Below, in pieces: positions 52,478 to 61,149 of a stretch of 64,000 nucleotides of DNA (position 1 is the first letter of the stretch; each line of letters starts with the position of its first letter). This DNA is from Citromicrobium sp. UBA3494 (GTDB lineage: Bacteria; Pseudomonadota; Alphaproteobacteria; Sphingomonadales; Sphingomonadaceae), in assembly GCA_002377695.1 (NCBI GenBank), contig DFQH01000001.1, positions 669,583-733,582 of the forward strand, given 5' to 3'. The notes under the pieces were generated by a model. It was given only the letters and a program-made list of their open reading frames with translations, had not been told where the DNA came from and made no database searches. The position numbers and the translations under genes were made by a program.

Positions 52478-53263
52478 ATGACGATAGAGGCGAGCGCCCG
52501 GGCCGAGATCGCCCGGCGGCTGGAAACCATCCGGCGCGAAGAGGGCATCACCTACCTGCTCGCCATCGAATCGGGTTCGCGCGCGTGGGGATTTCCGTCA
52601 CCCAACAGCGACTATGATGTGCGCTTCATCTATCGTCGCACCGCACCGGAATATCTTTCCCTCCAGCCGAAGCGCGACGTCGTGGAGCGGCCGATCCTCG
52701 ACGATTTCGATGTGAATGGCTGGGATATTTCGAAGACGCTGGGCCTGTTGCTGAAGCATAATGCGGTGGTCTCGGAATGGCTCGATTCGCCGATCCGCTA
52801 CCTGCCCGAAGCACCCGTAATCGGCGAATTGAGAGCGCTGGTGGATCGCTTCTTCAATCCGCACGGTTATGCCCTGCACTACGCGAATCTGGGCGCAAAT
52901 CAGGTCCACCGCTGGCTTGAGGACGAACTGACGGTCCCAGCCAAAGCCTATTTCTATGCACTTCGGCCCGCCCTGTGCATCCGCGCGCTCCGGCTCGATC
53001 CCGATCGGCGGCCACCCATGCGATTGCAGGATCTGATGGCGGCGACCGCCCTTGACGCGGAGCTGATCCGCACGATCGAGGAGCTGATCGAAACAAAGGC
53101 GCAGGCACGCGAAAAGGCCCCGACACACAGATCGGCGCGACTCGAAGCGCTCATCACCGATGAGTTGCAGCGTGTGGACGAGGTGCCGGAGCGCCGCGAT
53201 GACGCATCCTTTGCCGCAGCGGTCGACGCGTTTTTCGTGGGGATGGTCCTAGCGGGGGACTAG
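52478..53263 (+). CDS. YcgL-like predicted nucleotidyltransferase
   Basis: The 261-residue protein has the Pol-beta nucleotidyltransferase core GSRAWGFPSPNSDYDVRFIY near residues 32-51 with the metal-binding Asp pair, and a helical C-terminal half. Relatives (YcgL type) are of unknown role; some occur in RNA-repair gene sets or phages. It starts 8 bases after smc and probably shares its message. It ends tail-to-tail with merR, overlapping by 4 bases inside the palindrome GGGGACTAGTCCCC (53255-53268). Confidence 0.85.
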   Translation: MTIEASARAEIARRLETIRREEGITYLLAIESGSRAWGFPSPNSDYDVRFIYRRTAPEYLSLQPKRDVVERPILDDFDVNGWDISKTLGLLLKHNAVVSEWLDSPIRYLPEAPVIGELRALVDRFFNPHGYALHYANLGANQVHRWLEDELTVPAKAYFYALRPALCIRALRLDPDRRPPMRLQDLMAATALDAELIRTIEELIETKAQAREKAPTHRSARLEALITDELQRVDEVPERRDDASFAAAVDAFFVGMVLAGD

Positions 53264-53787
53264 TCCCCGACAGCCTCGGCCAGAGCGGCGCGGATATCCT
53301 TCAGCTTGCGCACGACATCCATGCGCAGATCGGATTCTCCGCGCAAGCTGGTGGACGTCCCGAAGGACCCGTCGGCGCGCGCCGCGCCACCTTCGGCCGA
53401 TATCTGGTGCGCTGCACGGTCCCGGGGATCGTCCCGGTCGGGCAGGTCCTTCGCGGTCAGGTAACGCCGCATGCCTTCGCGCGGGGCTTCGGACTGTCCG
53501 TCATCGTCAGGTTCGCTCATGCCTGCCCGCCCCTTCTCGATCGCTGCACGCGCACCTTTCAAGGTGTAGCCTTCCTCGTTCACCAGCCGGTCGATGGTCT
53601 GCACCAGCGCCACATCCTCGGCCCGGTAATACCGGCGGCCGCCACTGCGCTTCAGCGGCTTGAGCATCGGGAACTGTTCTTCCCAGTAGCGCAGGACATG
53701 GGGTTTGAGGCCAAGGGCCCGCCCAAGCTCGCCGATGGTCCGAAGCGCATCCGCGTCCTTTCCATCGTCGAAGCTCCAACGGGTCAT
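53260..53787 (-). CDS. MerR-family transcriptional regulator
   Basis: This 175-residue protein has a MerR winged helix (LRTIGELGRALGLKPHVLRY, WEEQFPMLKPLKRSGGRRYY) and a charged C-terminus. In alphaproteobacteria a MerR-like gene commonly ends the rpmF-plsX-fabH-ihfA cluster. No metal-binding cysteines are present. Confidence 0.92.
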   Translation of the reverse strand: MTRWSFDDGKDADALRTIGELGRALGLKPHVLRYWEEQFPMLKPLKRSGGRRYYRAEDVALVQTIDRLVNEEGYTLKGARAAIEKGRAGMSEPDDDGQSEAPREGMRRYLTAKDLPDRDDPRDRAAHQISAEGGAARADGSFGTSTSLRGESDLRMDVVRKLKDIRAALAEAVGD

Positions 53788-53802
53788 GCTGGCCGGATCA
53801 TA

Positions 53803-54105
53803 TCAGCTTCCGCTTGCGATCCGGTCGCGCAGGGTCTGGCTGGCGCGGAAGGTCATCACGCGGCGCGGCGTAATCGGCACTTCGACCCCGGTCTTGGGGT
53901 TGCGGCCGATGCGTTCCTTCTTGTCGCGCAGGATGAAGCTGCCGAAGCCGGAAATCTTCACGTTCTCGCCGTCTTTGAGCGCGTCGCACATATGCGCGAG
54001 CACCGATTCGACGAGCGCGAGCGATTCCACCCGGCTGAAGCCGAGCTTGCGATTGATAGTTTCGGCCAGATCGGCCCTGGTCAGCGTACCCGCCGAACGC
54101 GACAT
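53803..54105 (-). CDS. ihfA: Integration host factor alpha subunit
   Basis: IhfA forms the DNA-bending IHF heterodimer with IhfB. The 100-residue protein has [39 protein letters not shown] and the DNA-intercalating [10 protein letters not shown]. The start at 54105 has a GGGGG-containing ribosome site about 9 bases upstream. It lies between fabH and merR. Confidence 0.96.
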   Translation of the reverse strand: MSRSAGTLTRADLAETINRKLGFSRVESLALVESVLAHMCDALKDGENVKISGFGSFILRDKKERIGRNPKTGVEVPITPRRVMTFRASQTLRDRIASGS

Positions 54106-54233
54106 GGACTGGAACCCCCTGTTATGATTCTTGTGGTTGTTCGAGTGCGACCCATTGCAAGATGTTCTATCGGTTAGCAATTGTTACGTCGGAGGGCAAT
54201 TGCACAGACCTTTTTTTACACGGTGCTCTCGCG

Positions 54234-55196
54234 TCACATCCGCACGAGGCTGGCGCCCCAGGTGAAGCCGCCGCCCATCGCTTCGAACAGCACCAGATCG
54301 CCCTGCTTGATCCGCCCGTCGGCGCGTGCCGCAGCGAAAGCCAGCGGCACCGACGCGGCGGAGGTGTTGGCATGGCGATCCACCGTCACGATTACCTTTT
54401 CCGGCGGCAGTCCCAGCTTCTTCGCCGTCCCTTCGAGGATGCGGATATTGGCCTGGTGCGGGACCACCCAGTCTATGTCGGAAATCTCGATCCCCGCCTT
54501 GGCGACAACGTCGGTCAGCACCTGTGCCAGGTTGCCCACCGCGTGGCGGAACACCTCGCGCCCCTTCATCCGCAGGTGGCCCACGGTCTGCGTGGTCGAG
54601 GGCCCGCCATCGACATAGAGCAGGTCGTGCTGCGCGCCGTCGGCATGCAATTGCGAGGTCAGAATGCCGCGCGAGCCGTCGCCGTCCTGCGCTTCCAGCA
54701 CGATCGCGCCCGCGCCATCGCCGAACAGGACGGCGGTGGTACGATCCTCCCAGTCGAGGATGCGGCTGAAGGTTTCCGCGCCGATCACCAGCGCGCGCGT
54801 CGCCTGCCCGCTGACCAGCATCGCGTCGGCGGTGCTCATCGCATAGAGGAAGCCCGAACATACGGCGGCGACATCGAACGCGGGGCAGCCATTGCAGCCG
54901 AGCGCGGCCTGAACCTTGGTAGCGGTGGCGGGGAATGTGTTGTCCGGCGTGGCCGTGGCCAGCACGATCAGGTCGATCTCGCTCGCGTCGATCCCCGCAT
55001 CGTCCAGCGCGGCGCGCGCCGCCTCGATCGCCAGCGTGCTGGTGGTCTCCCCCTCGCCGGCGATATGGCGCTGGCGGATACCGGTCCGCTCCACGATCCA
55101 TTCGTCGCTGGTATCCAGCTGTGCGGCCAGTTCGTCATTGGTGACGATGCGCTCCGGCAAGGCCGAGCCTGCGCCCCGAATCACCGAGCGAATCAC
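54234..55196 (-). CDS. fabH: 3-oxoacyl-ACP synthase III (FabH)
   Basis: FabH condenses acetyl-CoA with malonyl-ACP to start fatty acid synthesis. The 320-residue product has catalytic Cys113 ([11 protein letters not shown]), His247 (VPHQANIRI) and Asn277 ([10 protein letters not shown]). Its ATG overlaps the plsX stop (ATGA). Confidence 0.97.
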   Translation of the reverse strand: MIRSVIRGAGSALPERIVTNDELAAQLDTSDEWIVERTGIRQRHIAGEGETTSTLAIEAARAALDDAGIDASEIDLIVLATATPDNTFPATATKVQAALGCNGCPAFDVAAVCSGFLYAMSTADAMLVSGQATRALVIGAETFSRILDWEDRTTAVLFGDGAGAIVLEAQDGDGSRGILTSQLHADGAQHDLLYVDGGPSTTQTVGHLRMKGREVFRHAVGNLAQVLTDVVAKAGIEISDIDWVVPHQANIRILEGTAKKLGLPPEKVIVTVDRHANTSAASVPLAFAAARADGRIKQGDLVLFEAMGGGFTWGASLVRM

Positions 55197-56281
55197 TTGG
55201 CGTCGCTCTCGATCTTGCTGGGGCCGCTGCTCCTGGACGCACCATTGCCATGCGCCAGCAGGCTGTCGCCCAACGCGCCCAGATCCTCACCGATCCGCGC
55301 GGTAAGGTCTTCTTCCAGCAGCCGGGCGGCGACCGCAACGGCGTGGGCCACACCCTTGGCATTGGCGCTTCCGTGGCTCTTCACCACAACGCCGTTAAGG
55401 CCGAGGAAGACTGCGCCGTTATGGTTGTTGGGGTCGAGATGATGGCGCAGCAGCTCGGTCGCGGGACGCGAGACGAGGAAGCCGACCTTGGAGCGGAAGG
55501 ATGAGCGGAACGCGGTCTTCAGCAGGTCCGTCACAAAGCGGGCCGAACCCTCGATCGCCTTCAGCGCGATATTGCCGGAAAAACCGTCGGTCACCACCAC
55601 GTCGACATCGCCGCGGTTGATCTTGTCGGCTTCCACGAAGCCGTCGAATTCCAGTTCCAGCGTTTTGGTCGCGCGCAGGTGCTGCGCGGCTTCCTGCACC
55701 TCGTCGGTGCCCTTGATGTCTTCGGTGCCGATATTGAGCAGGCGCACGCGCGGACGCGGACGGCCGGTCACGATCCGCGAATAGGCGGCGCCCATGATGG
55801 CGAACTGGACGAGATTGCGCGCATCGCACTCGGTATTGGCACCAAGGTCGAGCATGATGACATCCTGCTCTTCCAGGGTGGGCAGCAGCGCCGCGAGTGC
55901 GGGCCGGTCGATCCCCGGCAGGGTGCGCAGCGCGACCTTGCTGATCGCCATCAGCGCGCCGGTATTGCCCGCGCTGACAGCCGCGCCCGCTTCGCCGCGC
56001 TTTACCGCGGCGACCGCTTCGCCCATCGAGGTACCCTTGGAGCGGCGCAGCGCCTGCGAAGGCTTGTCCTCGCCGGCGATCACATCTTCGCAATGGCGAA
56101 TCTCGGCAGCCCCGGCCAGGCCGGGATGACTTTCCAGCGCGCGTTCGATCCGCGCCGAATCGCCCATGAGAAGGAAACTGAAATTCTCGTGCCGGCGACG
56201 TGCGAGGGCGGCACCCTCGACCATTACGCGCACGCCCTCGTCGCCGCCCATCGCGTCAACTGCGATACGCGGCAGACTCAT
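55193..56281 (-). CDS. plsX: Phosphate acyltransferase PlsX
   Basis: PlsX converts acyl-ACP to acyl-phosphate for phospholipid synthesis. The 362-residue protein has [33 protein letters not shown], and [18 protein letters not shown]. The start at 56281 follows CGGAG and family sequence begins there. rpmF lies 32 bases upstream and fabH follows with an ATGA overlap. Confidence 0.97.
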   Translation of the reverse strand: MSLPRIAVDAMGGDEGVRVMVEGAALARRRHENFSFLLMGDSARIERALESHPGLAGAAEIRHCEDVIAGEDKPSQALRRSKGTSMGEAVAAVKRGEAGAAVSAGNTGALMAISKVALRTLPGIDRPALAALLPTLEEQDVIMLDLGANTECDARNLVQFAIMGAAYSRIVTGRPRPRVRLLNIGTEDIKGTDEVQEAAQHLRATKTLELEFDGFVEADKINRGDVDVVVTDGFSGNIALKAIEGSARFVTDLLKTAFRSSFRSKVGFLVSRPATELLRHHLDPNNHNGAVFLGLNGVVVKSHGSANAKGVAHAVAVAARLLEEDLTARIGEDLGALGDSLLAHGNGASRSSGPSKIESDAK

Positions 56282-56313
56282 TGCAATCTCCGAACTTGAT
56301 CGCGCGGACGCGA

Positions 56314-56493
56314 TCAGAAACCGACGGCTACGACTTCGCGGCCGTTGTAGAAGCCACAGTGCGGGCACAGGTTGTGGGGGCGCTTGAGCTCGCCACAATT
56401 GTTGCACTCGTGGAAGGCTTCGACCTTCAGCGAATCATGCGCGCGCCGATTGCCACGGCGATGCGGCGAAACTTTTCTTTTTGGGACAGCCAT
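56314..56493 (-). CDS. rpmF: 50S ribosomal protein L32
   Basis: The 59-residue protein has the L32 hallmark [19 protein letters not shown] and a zinc site of two CxxC pairs ([14 protein letters not shown]). It is first in the rpmF-plsX-fabH-ihfA-merR unit, the standard alphaproteobacterial order, and probably carries the operon's main promoter in the AT-rich 56494-56560 region. Confidence 0.96.
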   Translation of the reverse strand: MAVPKRKVSPHRRGNRRAHDSLKVEAFHECNNCGELKRPHNLCPHCGFYNGREVVAVGF

Positions 56494-56684
56494 GGCGGCA
56501 CCTGTTCCTACGTTGAATATTCGATATTTAAGGACCGCCCTTAAGCGAGGGGTAGGGCCAGCACAACGGCTTAGTCGTGCCCCGCTAACGCTCCGTCAAT
56601 GGCGGAAGAGGCGCGCGGTATACTGATTTTGCTCCTGGACGCAAGGGGTGCGTTGCTTGCGACCGGGTAATGAGGGGAAGTGCG
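56494..56684. promoter_or_regulatory. Divergent promoter region, rpmF operon and MAPEG gene
   Basis: An AT-rich core with a small palindrome AATATTCGATATT (56516-56528) lies 23-35 bases upstream of rpmF and is the likely rpmF promoter area. The right half leads to the MAPEG gene, with GAGGGGAAG as its ribosome site. Confidence 0.45.
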
Positions 56685-57086
56685 ATGATGGAAATCGAGT
56701 TGCCGGTATCGCTGACGGGCGCGGCCATGTTCGGCCTGCTGGCGCTGTGGCTTGCGGTGCGCAGCGGCCGGGCAAGGTTGAAAGCCGGGGTCGGCCATGG
56801 CGACGGCGGCGACATGCTGCTCGCCCGGCGGATGCGCGCGCAGCTCAATTTCGTGGAGACCGCGCCCTTCGTGCTCGCGCTGATCGTGGTGATCGAACTG
56901 GCGGGGCGCGGCGGGATCTGGCTGCACGGCGTGTCGATCCTGTTCGTGCTGGGCAGAGTACTGCACGGCATCGGAATGGACGCCGACAACGCCGGGCTGC
57001 CGCGCCAGATCGGCACCGGCGTCACGATGCTGACGCTGCTGGGGCTGAGCGTGTTCGCCGCGCTGGCGGGGTTTGGAATCGCCTGA
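56685..57086 (+). CDS. MAPEG-family membrane protein
   Basis: This 133-residue integral membrane protein has four hydrophobic segments and MAPEG features (ARRMRAQLNFVETAPFVLAL, GRVLHGIGM). Bacterial MAPEG members include glutathione-dependent transferases and peroxidases. The start at 56685 has a GGGGAAG site; an ATG 15 bases upstream is inside that site. Confidence 0.85.
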   Translation: MMEIELPVSLTGAAMFGLLALWLAVRSGRARLKAGVGHGDGGDMLLARRMRAQLNFVETAPFVLALIVVIELAGRGGIWLHGVSILFVLGRVLHGIGMDADNAGLPRQIGTGVTMLTLLGLSVFAALAGFGIA

Positions 57087-57097
57087 AAATCAGCACC

Positions 57098-57772
57098 CTA
57101 TGCCAGCGCCGCATCGCCCACGAAGGGGTTGGTCCGCCGCTCTTGCCCGAAGGTGCTGGTGGGGCCATGGCCGGGAATGAAGGTGACATCGTCGCCCAGC
57201 GGCCACAGCTTCTGCGTAATCGCGTCGATCAGGCTTTGGTGATCGCTCATCGGAAAATCGGTGCGTCCGATGCTTCCCTGGAACAGCACGTCGCCCACGA
57301 TCGCGAACTTGCGGTCACGGTTGAAGAAGATCACGTGGCCCGGCGTGTGCCCCGGGCAGTGGATCACCTCCAGCGTCAGGTTGCCGACGGTCACGGTGTC
57401 GCCATCCTCCAGCCAGCGGTCGGGCTCGAAGCTCGCCGCCTCCATCTGGAAGCGCGCGCCATCCTCGTCGAGGCGGCTGATCCAGAACCGGTCCGCCTCG
57501 TGCGGGCCTTCGATCGGCAGGCCCAGTTCCTTCGCCAGCATGCCCGCCTGCCCGCAATGGTCGAGATGGCCGTGCGTGATGAGGATCTTCTCCAGCTCCA
57601 CGCCGGCCTTGGCGACGCCTGCCTTCAGCTTGTCCAGATCGCCGCCCGGATCGATCAGCGCCGCCTTGTTGGTTTCGGTGCACCAGATCAGCGAGCAGTT
57701 CTGCTGCAGCGGCGTGACCGGCAGGATCGCGGCTTTCATCGGCGAGGATTGGGTAGAAGGTGCGTCTGTCAT
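57098..57772 (-). CDS. MBL-fold hydrolase, glyoxalase II-like
   Basis: The 224-residue metallo-beta-lactamase-fold enzyme has the dinuclear metal motif THGHLDH (His67, His69, Asp71, His72), HCPGHTPGHVIFF, and FIPGHGPTSTFGQER. It resembles YcbL/glyoxalase II-type thioester hydrolases. Start 57772 (MTDAP) or 57739 (MKAAI) are both possible. It is convergent with the MAPEG gene. Confidence 0.88.
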   Translation of the reverse strand: MTDAPSTQSSPMKAAILPVTPLQQNCSLIWCTETNKAALIDPGGDLDKLKAGVAKAGVELEKILITHGHLDHCGQAGMLAKELGLPIEGPHEADRFWISRLDEDGARFQMEAASFEPDRWLEDGDTVTVGNLTLEVIHCPGHTPGHVIFFNRDRKFAIVGDVLFQGSIGRTDFPMSDHQSLIDAITQKLWPLGDDVTFIPGHGPTSTFGQERRTNPFVGDAALA

Positions 57773-57854
57773 GGCAAACGAGATGGAACACCGATTGATC
57801 GGTGGCAAGGGGAGCGATAGCTTCGCCCAAGGCATTCAGGAGAGACAGGCCGCC

Positions 57855-58244
57855 ATGAAACCGCAACTTATAATGCTCGGAGCCATCACCATGCTCGCGC
57901 TGCCGGCGTGCCAGTCATCCGCGCCGGACGGCTCTGCAACCCAGCCGACCCGCGCACAGCTGGCCGAGACCGACGAGGACGGGGTGCCCATGCTCGTCAA
58001 CGCCATGTGCGGCAGCTGCCACGCGGTGACGGCGGGAGATGTCTCGCCGTTGCCGCAGGCGCCGACCTTCCCCGCAATCGCCAATCGCGAGGAGCTGACC
58101 CGCGAGACGCTGACCGCGTATTTGCGCGATGCGCACAACTACCCCGACATCATGGATGTAGGGCTGACCGATGAGGATGTGGCGCTCGTGACCGAATATA
58201 TGGTCTCGCTGCAGGACCCCGACTACCGCCAGCCACCGTCCTGA
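57855..58244 (+). CDS. Cytochrome c lipoprotein
   Basis: The 129-residue exported protein has a lipobox (LALPAC, Cys19) and one class I heme motif, CGSCH, at 52-56. The sixth ligand is probably Met in MDVGLTDED or EYMVSL. It would carry electrons at the periplasmic membrane face. It stands alone, with no oxidase genes beside it. Confidence 0.88.
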   Translation: MKPQLIMLGAITMLALPACQSSAPDGSATQPTRAQLAETDEDGVPMLVNAMCGSCHAVTAGDVSPLPQAPTFPAIANREELTRETLTAYLRDAHNYPDIMDVGLTDEDVALVTEYMVSLQDPDYRQPPS

Positions 58245-58385
58245 GCGGATCGGGCGATTTCGCCGGTCCGCGCGCAAGGCCCGGTCTGCCAGCACGCAAG
58301 CACGCGTAGCGCACAGGACCGCGACCGGCAGACATGAGGCCGCTCCGCCGACCATCTCGCAGCGTCCGCTGGCTGGTCGCGCCGC

Positions 58386-59072
58386 TCACAACCGTCCGCT
58401 CTTCCACACGACGCGGCCCAGCACCTCGACCTCGTCCAGCGACACTTCGACCGGCGGATAGGCGAGGTTCTGACTGAGCAGCGCGATCCGCCCTGCCCCC
58501 GCGCTGGCCAGCCGCTTGACCATCAGCGTGTCGCCCATGCGCACCACGTGCACCCCGTCGCGTTCGAACCGCGATCCGCGGTCGACCAGAATCTCGTCGC
58601 CGTGGCGCAGCAACGGCTCCATCGAATCGCCCTCCACCGTAAGGGCGGAGAGCATTTTCGGGTCGAAGCCGTTCTCGCGCAGCCAGCGGCCCGAAAAACC
58701 GAAATTGTCGAACGGAGTCTCGCCGCCTGCAAACTGGCCCGGCCCTGCGGCCGCGGCGAGCGAGAGGCGCGGGATGGCATGGAAATCCTCGTCGCCGCGG
58801 GAGGCGGCATAGGATTTTTCCCCCACCCCATCCGGCGCACCGCCCAGCTCGCTCTCGTCCACACCGAAGAATTCCGCGAGCACCTTGCGATCCTGCTCCT
58901 CCAGCTTGCGCGGACTTCCCTTGCGGATGAACTGCTGAAGATAGCTGGAATTGCGGCCAATAAGCGCGGAAAGCCCCGCAAGACTGGAGCGACGCTCCCT
59001 GGCCAGCTCGAGCAGGCGGGTCCGCGCATCGCCGCTATCCACCATCGATGGAGATCTAGGATCGTCACTCAT
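58386..59072 (-). CDS. S24-family (LexA/CI-like) transcriptional repressor
   Basis: The 228-residue protein has an N-terminal helix-turn-helix (SLAGLSALIGRNSSYLQQFI) and a C-terminal S24 peptidase domain with nucleophile Ser150 (EGDSMEPLLRHGDEILVD) and Lys186 (DTLMVKRLAS). An Ala-Gly pair at LAAAAGPG near residue 109 is a candidate self-cleavage site. Start 59072 has AGGGAA 6 bases upstream; 59078 is an alternative. It faces two small genes across an operator-like region. Confidence 0.88.
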   Translation of the reverse strand: MSDDPRSPSMVDSGDARTRLLELARERRSSLAGLSALIGRNSSYLQQFIRKGSPRKLEEQDRKVLAEFFGVDESELGGAPDGVGEKSYAASRGDEDFHAIPRLSLAAAAGPGQFAGGETPFDNFGFSGRWLRENGFDPKMLSALTVEGDSMEPLLRHGDEILVDRGSRFERDGVHVVRMGDTLMVKRLASAGAGRIALLSQNLAYPPVEVSLDEVEVLGRVVWKSGRL

Positions 59073-59078
59073 AGGCAT

Positions 59079-59114
59079 TTCCCTATATGAAAGATTTTTC
59101 CTAGACAAGTAGGA
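59079..59114. promoter_or_regulatory. Operator-like region upstream of the S24 repressor
   Basis: TCCTA-GACAAG-TAGGA (59099-59114) is an inverted repeat, and TTTCCCTATATG (59079-59090) resembles its left half with a shift. It is just upstream of the S24 gene and 70-105 bases before the divergent small gene. It is a good candidate for autoregulation, by inference. Confidence 0.5.
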
Positions 59115-59183
59115 TTTCGCGCGCGAGCAATCCTTCACCGCGGCCAATGATTCGATCCCATCGGGCATGAGTGAGGGAAAAAT

Positions 59184-59372
59184 ATGCTGATTCGAAGGAT
59201 AGAGAAGTTTCTGCGCGAGTTCGACATGCCTGCGACGAAATTCGGGCGGCTCGCCGCGCACGATCCGCGCTTCGTGCTCGACCTGCGCAACGGCCGCCTG
59301 CCGCGTGCGGGCACCGAACAGCGCGTCGACGGCTTCATGCGCGAATGGCGGGAGGCGCGTCATGCGGGCTGA
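59184..59372 (+). CDS. Small HTH-like protein facing the S24 repressor
   Basis: The 62-residue basic protein (RRIEKFLREFDMPATKFGRL, DPRFVLDLRNGRLPRAGT) looks like a compact Cro-like helix-turn-helix. A GAGGGAAAAAT ribosome site precedes the ATG. It overlaps the next gene by 11 bases. Similar small proteins occur in sphingomonads; no function is known to me. Confidence 0.75.
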   Translation: MLIRRIEKFLREFDMPATKFGRLAAHDPRFVLDLRNGRLPRAGTEQRVDGFMREWREARHAG

Positions 59373-59712
59373 AGCCATTCACGCGCCCCGCCCTTCCTCG
59401 CGCGGCCATGCCCGCAGGCTGGAAGCTGCGCTGCAACAGCTTGCGCAGGGGCACGGCACGGTCCTCGCCCATCGCGAGCGCAGCTGGGCGAGCATCACCT
59501 TCGCGGGTACGCGCCACACGCTGCGCATCGCCTTCGACACGCCGGAGGCCATCGAAGGCGGCGAGGCGCTGATCGCCGCCCTGCCCGATCATGAATTCGC
59601 GCTTCCGGGAAGGCTGGTGGCGGATGCCACGGTGGGCGCGGTGGATCACGTGCTGGAGCCTGCTCCATGCCTCACCGTCACATGCGAACTGCTGCTGCTG
59701 GAGGATTGCTGA
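59362..59712 (+). CDS. Hypothetical protein in operon with the small HTH gene
   Basis: The 116-residue soluble protein (RSWASITFAGTRHTLRIAF, DHEFALPGRLVADATVGAVD, CLTVTCELLLLEDC) has a predicted mixed alpha/beta fold but no recognised domain. Its start overlaps the HTH-like gene and has a GGGAGG ribosome site. It is probably expressed with it. Confidence 0.72.
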   Translation: MRAEAIHAPRPSSRGHARRLEAALQQLAQGHGTVLAHRERSWASITFAGTRHTLRIAFDTPEAIEGGEALIAALPDHEFALPGRLVADATVGAVDHVLEPAPCLTVTCELLLLEDC

Positions 59713-59776
59713 GGAGGCCCCGGATGGGGGCTGTGTTTTTGTCCCCTGGACACTGTGTCAGCTGTGTCAGGCGCGC

Positions 59777-60715
59777 CTAGTAGCCGAGCGCAAGGTCCAT
59801 CTGCGGCTGCACGGGTTCGCCCGCGTGCCATTTGTGCAGATTCTCGATGAAGCGGTCGGCGGACCGCATGAACATGCCCGTCTGCGCGCGGCCCGACAGG
59901 TGCATGGTGACCTGCGCATTGGCGAGCGACCAGAGCGGGTGGTCTTCGGGCAGCGGTTCGGGATCGGTCACGTCGAGCAAGGCTGCCTCGATGCTCTTCG
60001 CTTCAAGGGCATCGACCAGCGCGGGCTGATCCACCACATCGCCGCGCGCAACGTTCACCAGCACGGCATTGCCCTTCATCGCCGCGAGCTCGTCCGCACC
60101 GATCATGTGATGCGTGTCGGGGGTGGAGGGCACCGCCAGCACCACCCAGTCGAATTCGCCCAGCCTACCGCGCCACTCGTCGGGCTTCAAAGCACCATCC
60201 GCACCCGAGCGGCGCACCGGCACGACCTCCATGTCGAAGGCTTCGAGCCGGGTCTTCACAAGTCTGCCGATTGCGCCGAGACCCAGCAGCAGCACGCGTT
60301 CGCCCGCCAGCTCGCGCTTGCCGGGGCTGTCGAGTAGCCACTCATGCCGGTCCTGCGCGCGCACCACCTCGCGGTAGCCCTTGGCATGGGCCAGCATCAG
60401 CATGACGACATATTCGGCGATGGTGATCGCGTTGATGCCTGCGCCGTTGGTCACGATCGTCCCGCGCTCGTCCAGCAGATCGAGCGGCAGGAAATCGAGC
60501 CCGGCATAGATCGAGTTGAGCCATTTGAGGTTGGTCGCGGCGGCCACCACCTCGCACATCGGGCCGGGCTGGTTGAAGTCGAACCAGCCGATCTCCGCAC
60601 GCGGCGCCAGCTCCAGCGCCTCCTCCTTGCTCATGAACCACAGCGGCTCGACCCAGTCGGGAAGGCGTGGCTCGACCAGCGGGCGGATCAGGGTGGAAAG
60701 AACGGCGGTGGTCAT
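59777..60715 (-). CDS. D-2-hydroxyacid dehydrogenase (NAD-dependent)
   Basis: The 312-residue protein has the dinucleotide motif GLGAIG near residues 145-150 and the catalytic triad Arg224 (NVARGDVVD), Glu253 (DPEPLPEDHPLW) and His272 (VTMHLSGRAQ). It reduces or oxidises a 2-oxo/2-hydroxy acid; the substrate is not clear. The stop of the broken DUF559 frame overlaps its ATG by chance of the repeat insertion. Confidence 0.9.
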   Translation of the reverse strand: MTTAVLSTLIRPLVEPRLPDWVEPLWFMSKEEALELAPRAEIGWFDFNQPGPMCEVVAAATNLKWLNSIYAGLDFLPLDLLDERGTIVTNGAGINAITIAEYVVMLMLAHAKGYREVVRAQDRHEWLLDSPGKRELAGERVLLLGLGAIGRLVKTRLEAFDMEVVPVRRSGADGALKPDEWRGRLGEFDWVVLAVPSTPDTHHMIGADELAAMKGNAVLVNVARGDVVDQPALVDALEAKSIEAALLDVTDPEPLPEDHPLWSLANAQVTMHLSGRAQTGMFMRSADRFIENLHKWHAGEPVQPQMDLALGY

Positions 60716-61098
60716 TCACTCCCCTCCCGCTTGCGGGAGGGGCCGGGGGTGGGCTCTTCTTGGAGCGCTGCGCAGATGGTCTCGATCACACCCTCTGTGT
60801 TGGCGATTACATCGGCATTTGAAAAGTGCAGAACGCGATATCCTTCGGCTCGCAGATACACATCGCGGGCTTCGTCGCGTTCGGGCAGCACATCGTGCGA
60901 ATGGCCGTCGACCTCGACGATCAGCTTGCGCGAGCGACACAGGAAATCGGCGAAGAACGGCCCGACCGGCATCTGGCGGCTAAATTTCACGCCGAGCTAC
61001 GACTTGGCGAGATGCTTCCACAACTCGCGTTCCGCGGGTGTGGCGGCATTGCGCAACTCGCGGGCGCGCTTGGTGTCGCGGTTGGTCCAGGTCGGCAC
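60712..61098 (-). pseudogene. DUF559 endonuclease-like gene with a nonsense codon
   Basis: In frame from GTG 61098 the product would be VPTWTNRDTKRARELRNAAT then PAERELWKHLAKS, a TAG stop at codon 34 (60999-60997), then LGVKFSRQMPVGPFFADFLC, IVEVDGHSHDVLPERDEARD and RVLHFSNADVIANTEGVIET. Without the stop it is a typical DUF559 (Vsr-like) protein; the expected residue at the stop is Gln (CAG to TAG). A restart at GTG 60990 would give 92 residues missing the first helix. The C-terminal codons (PTPGPSRKREGS) are translated repeat. It sits exactly between two inverted palindromic repeats. Confidence 0.85.
60721..60754 (+). repeat. Hairpin repeat, left copy flanking DUF559 remnant
   Basis: The element CCCCTCCCGCTTGCGGGAGG continues with a G-rich GGGGGTGGGC tail pointing right, toward the DUF559 frame. 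CCTCCCGC/GCGGGAGG form the stem. It is the same family as 24361-24452. Confidence 0.9.
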
Positions 61099-61110
61099 GG
61101 GCGTACTTGT

Positions 61111-61145
61111 GCCCACCCCTAACCCATCCCGCAAGCGGGAGGGGG
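61111..61145 (-). repeat. Hairpin repeat, right copy flanking DUF559 remnant
   Basis: This is the reverse orientation of the 60721-60754 element: on the minus strand it reads CCCCCTCCCGCTTGCGGGAT and then a GGGGTGGGC tail directed inward. It ends 4 bases before the cysS stop codon. Confidence 0.9.
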
Positions 61146-61149
61146 ATTG

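Noticed and set aside
58386..59712. Prophage remnant at the S24 repressor
   Set aside because: No integrase, terminase, capsid, tail or attachment site is visible and flanking genes are ordinary chromosomal ones.
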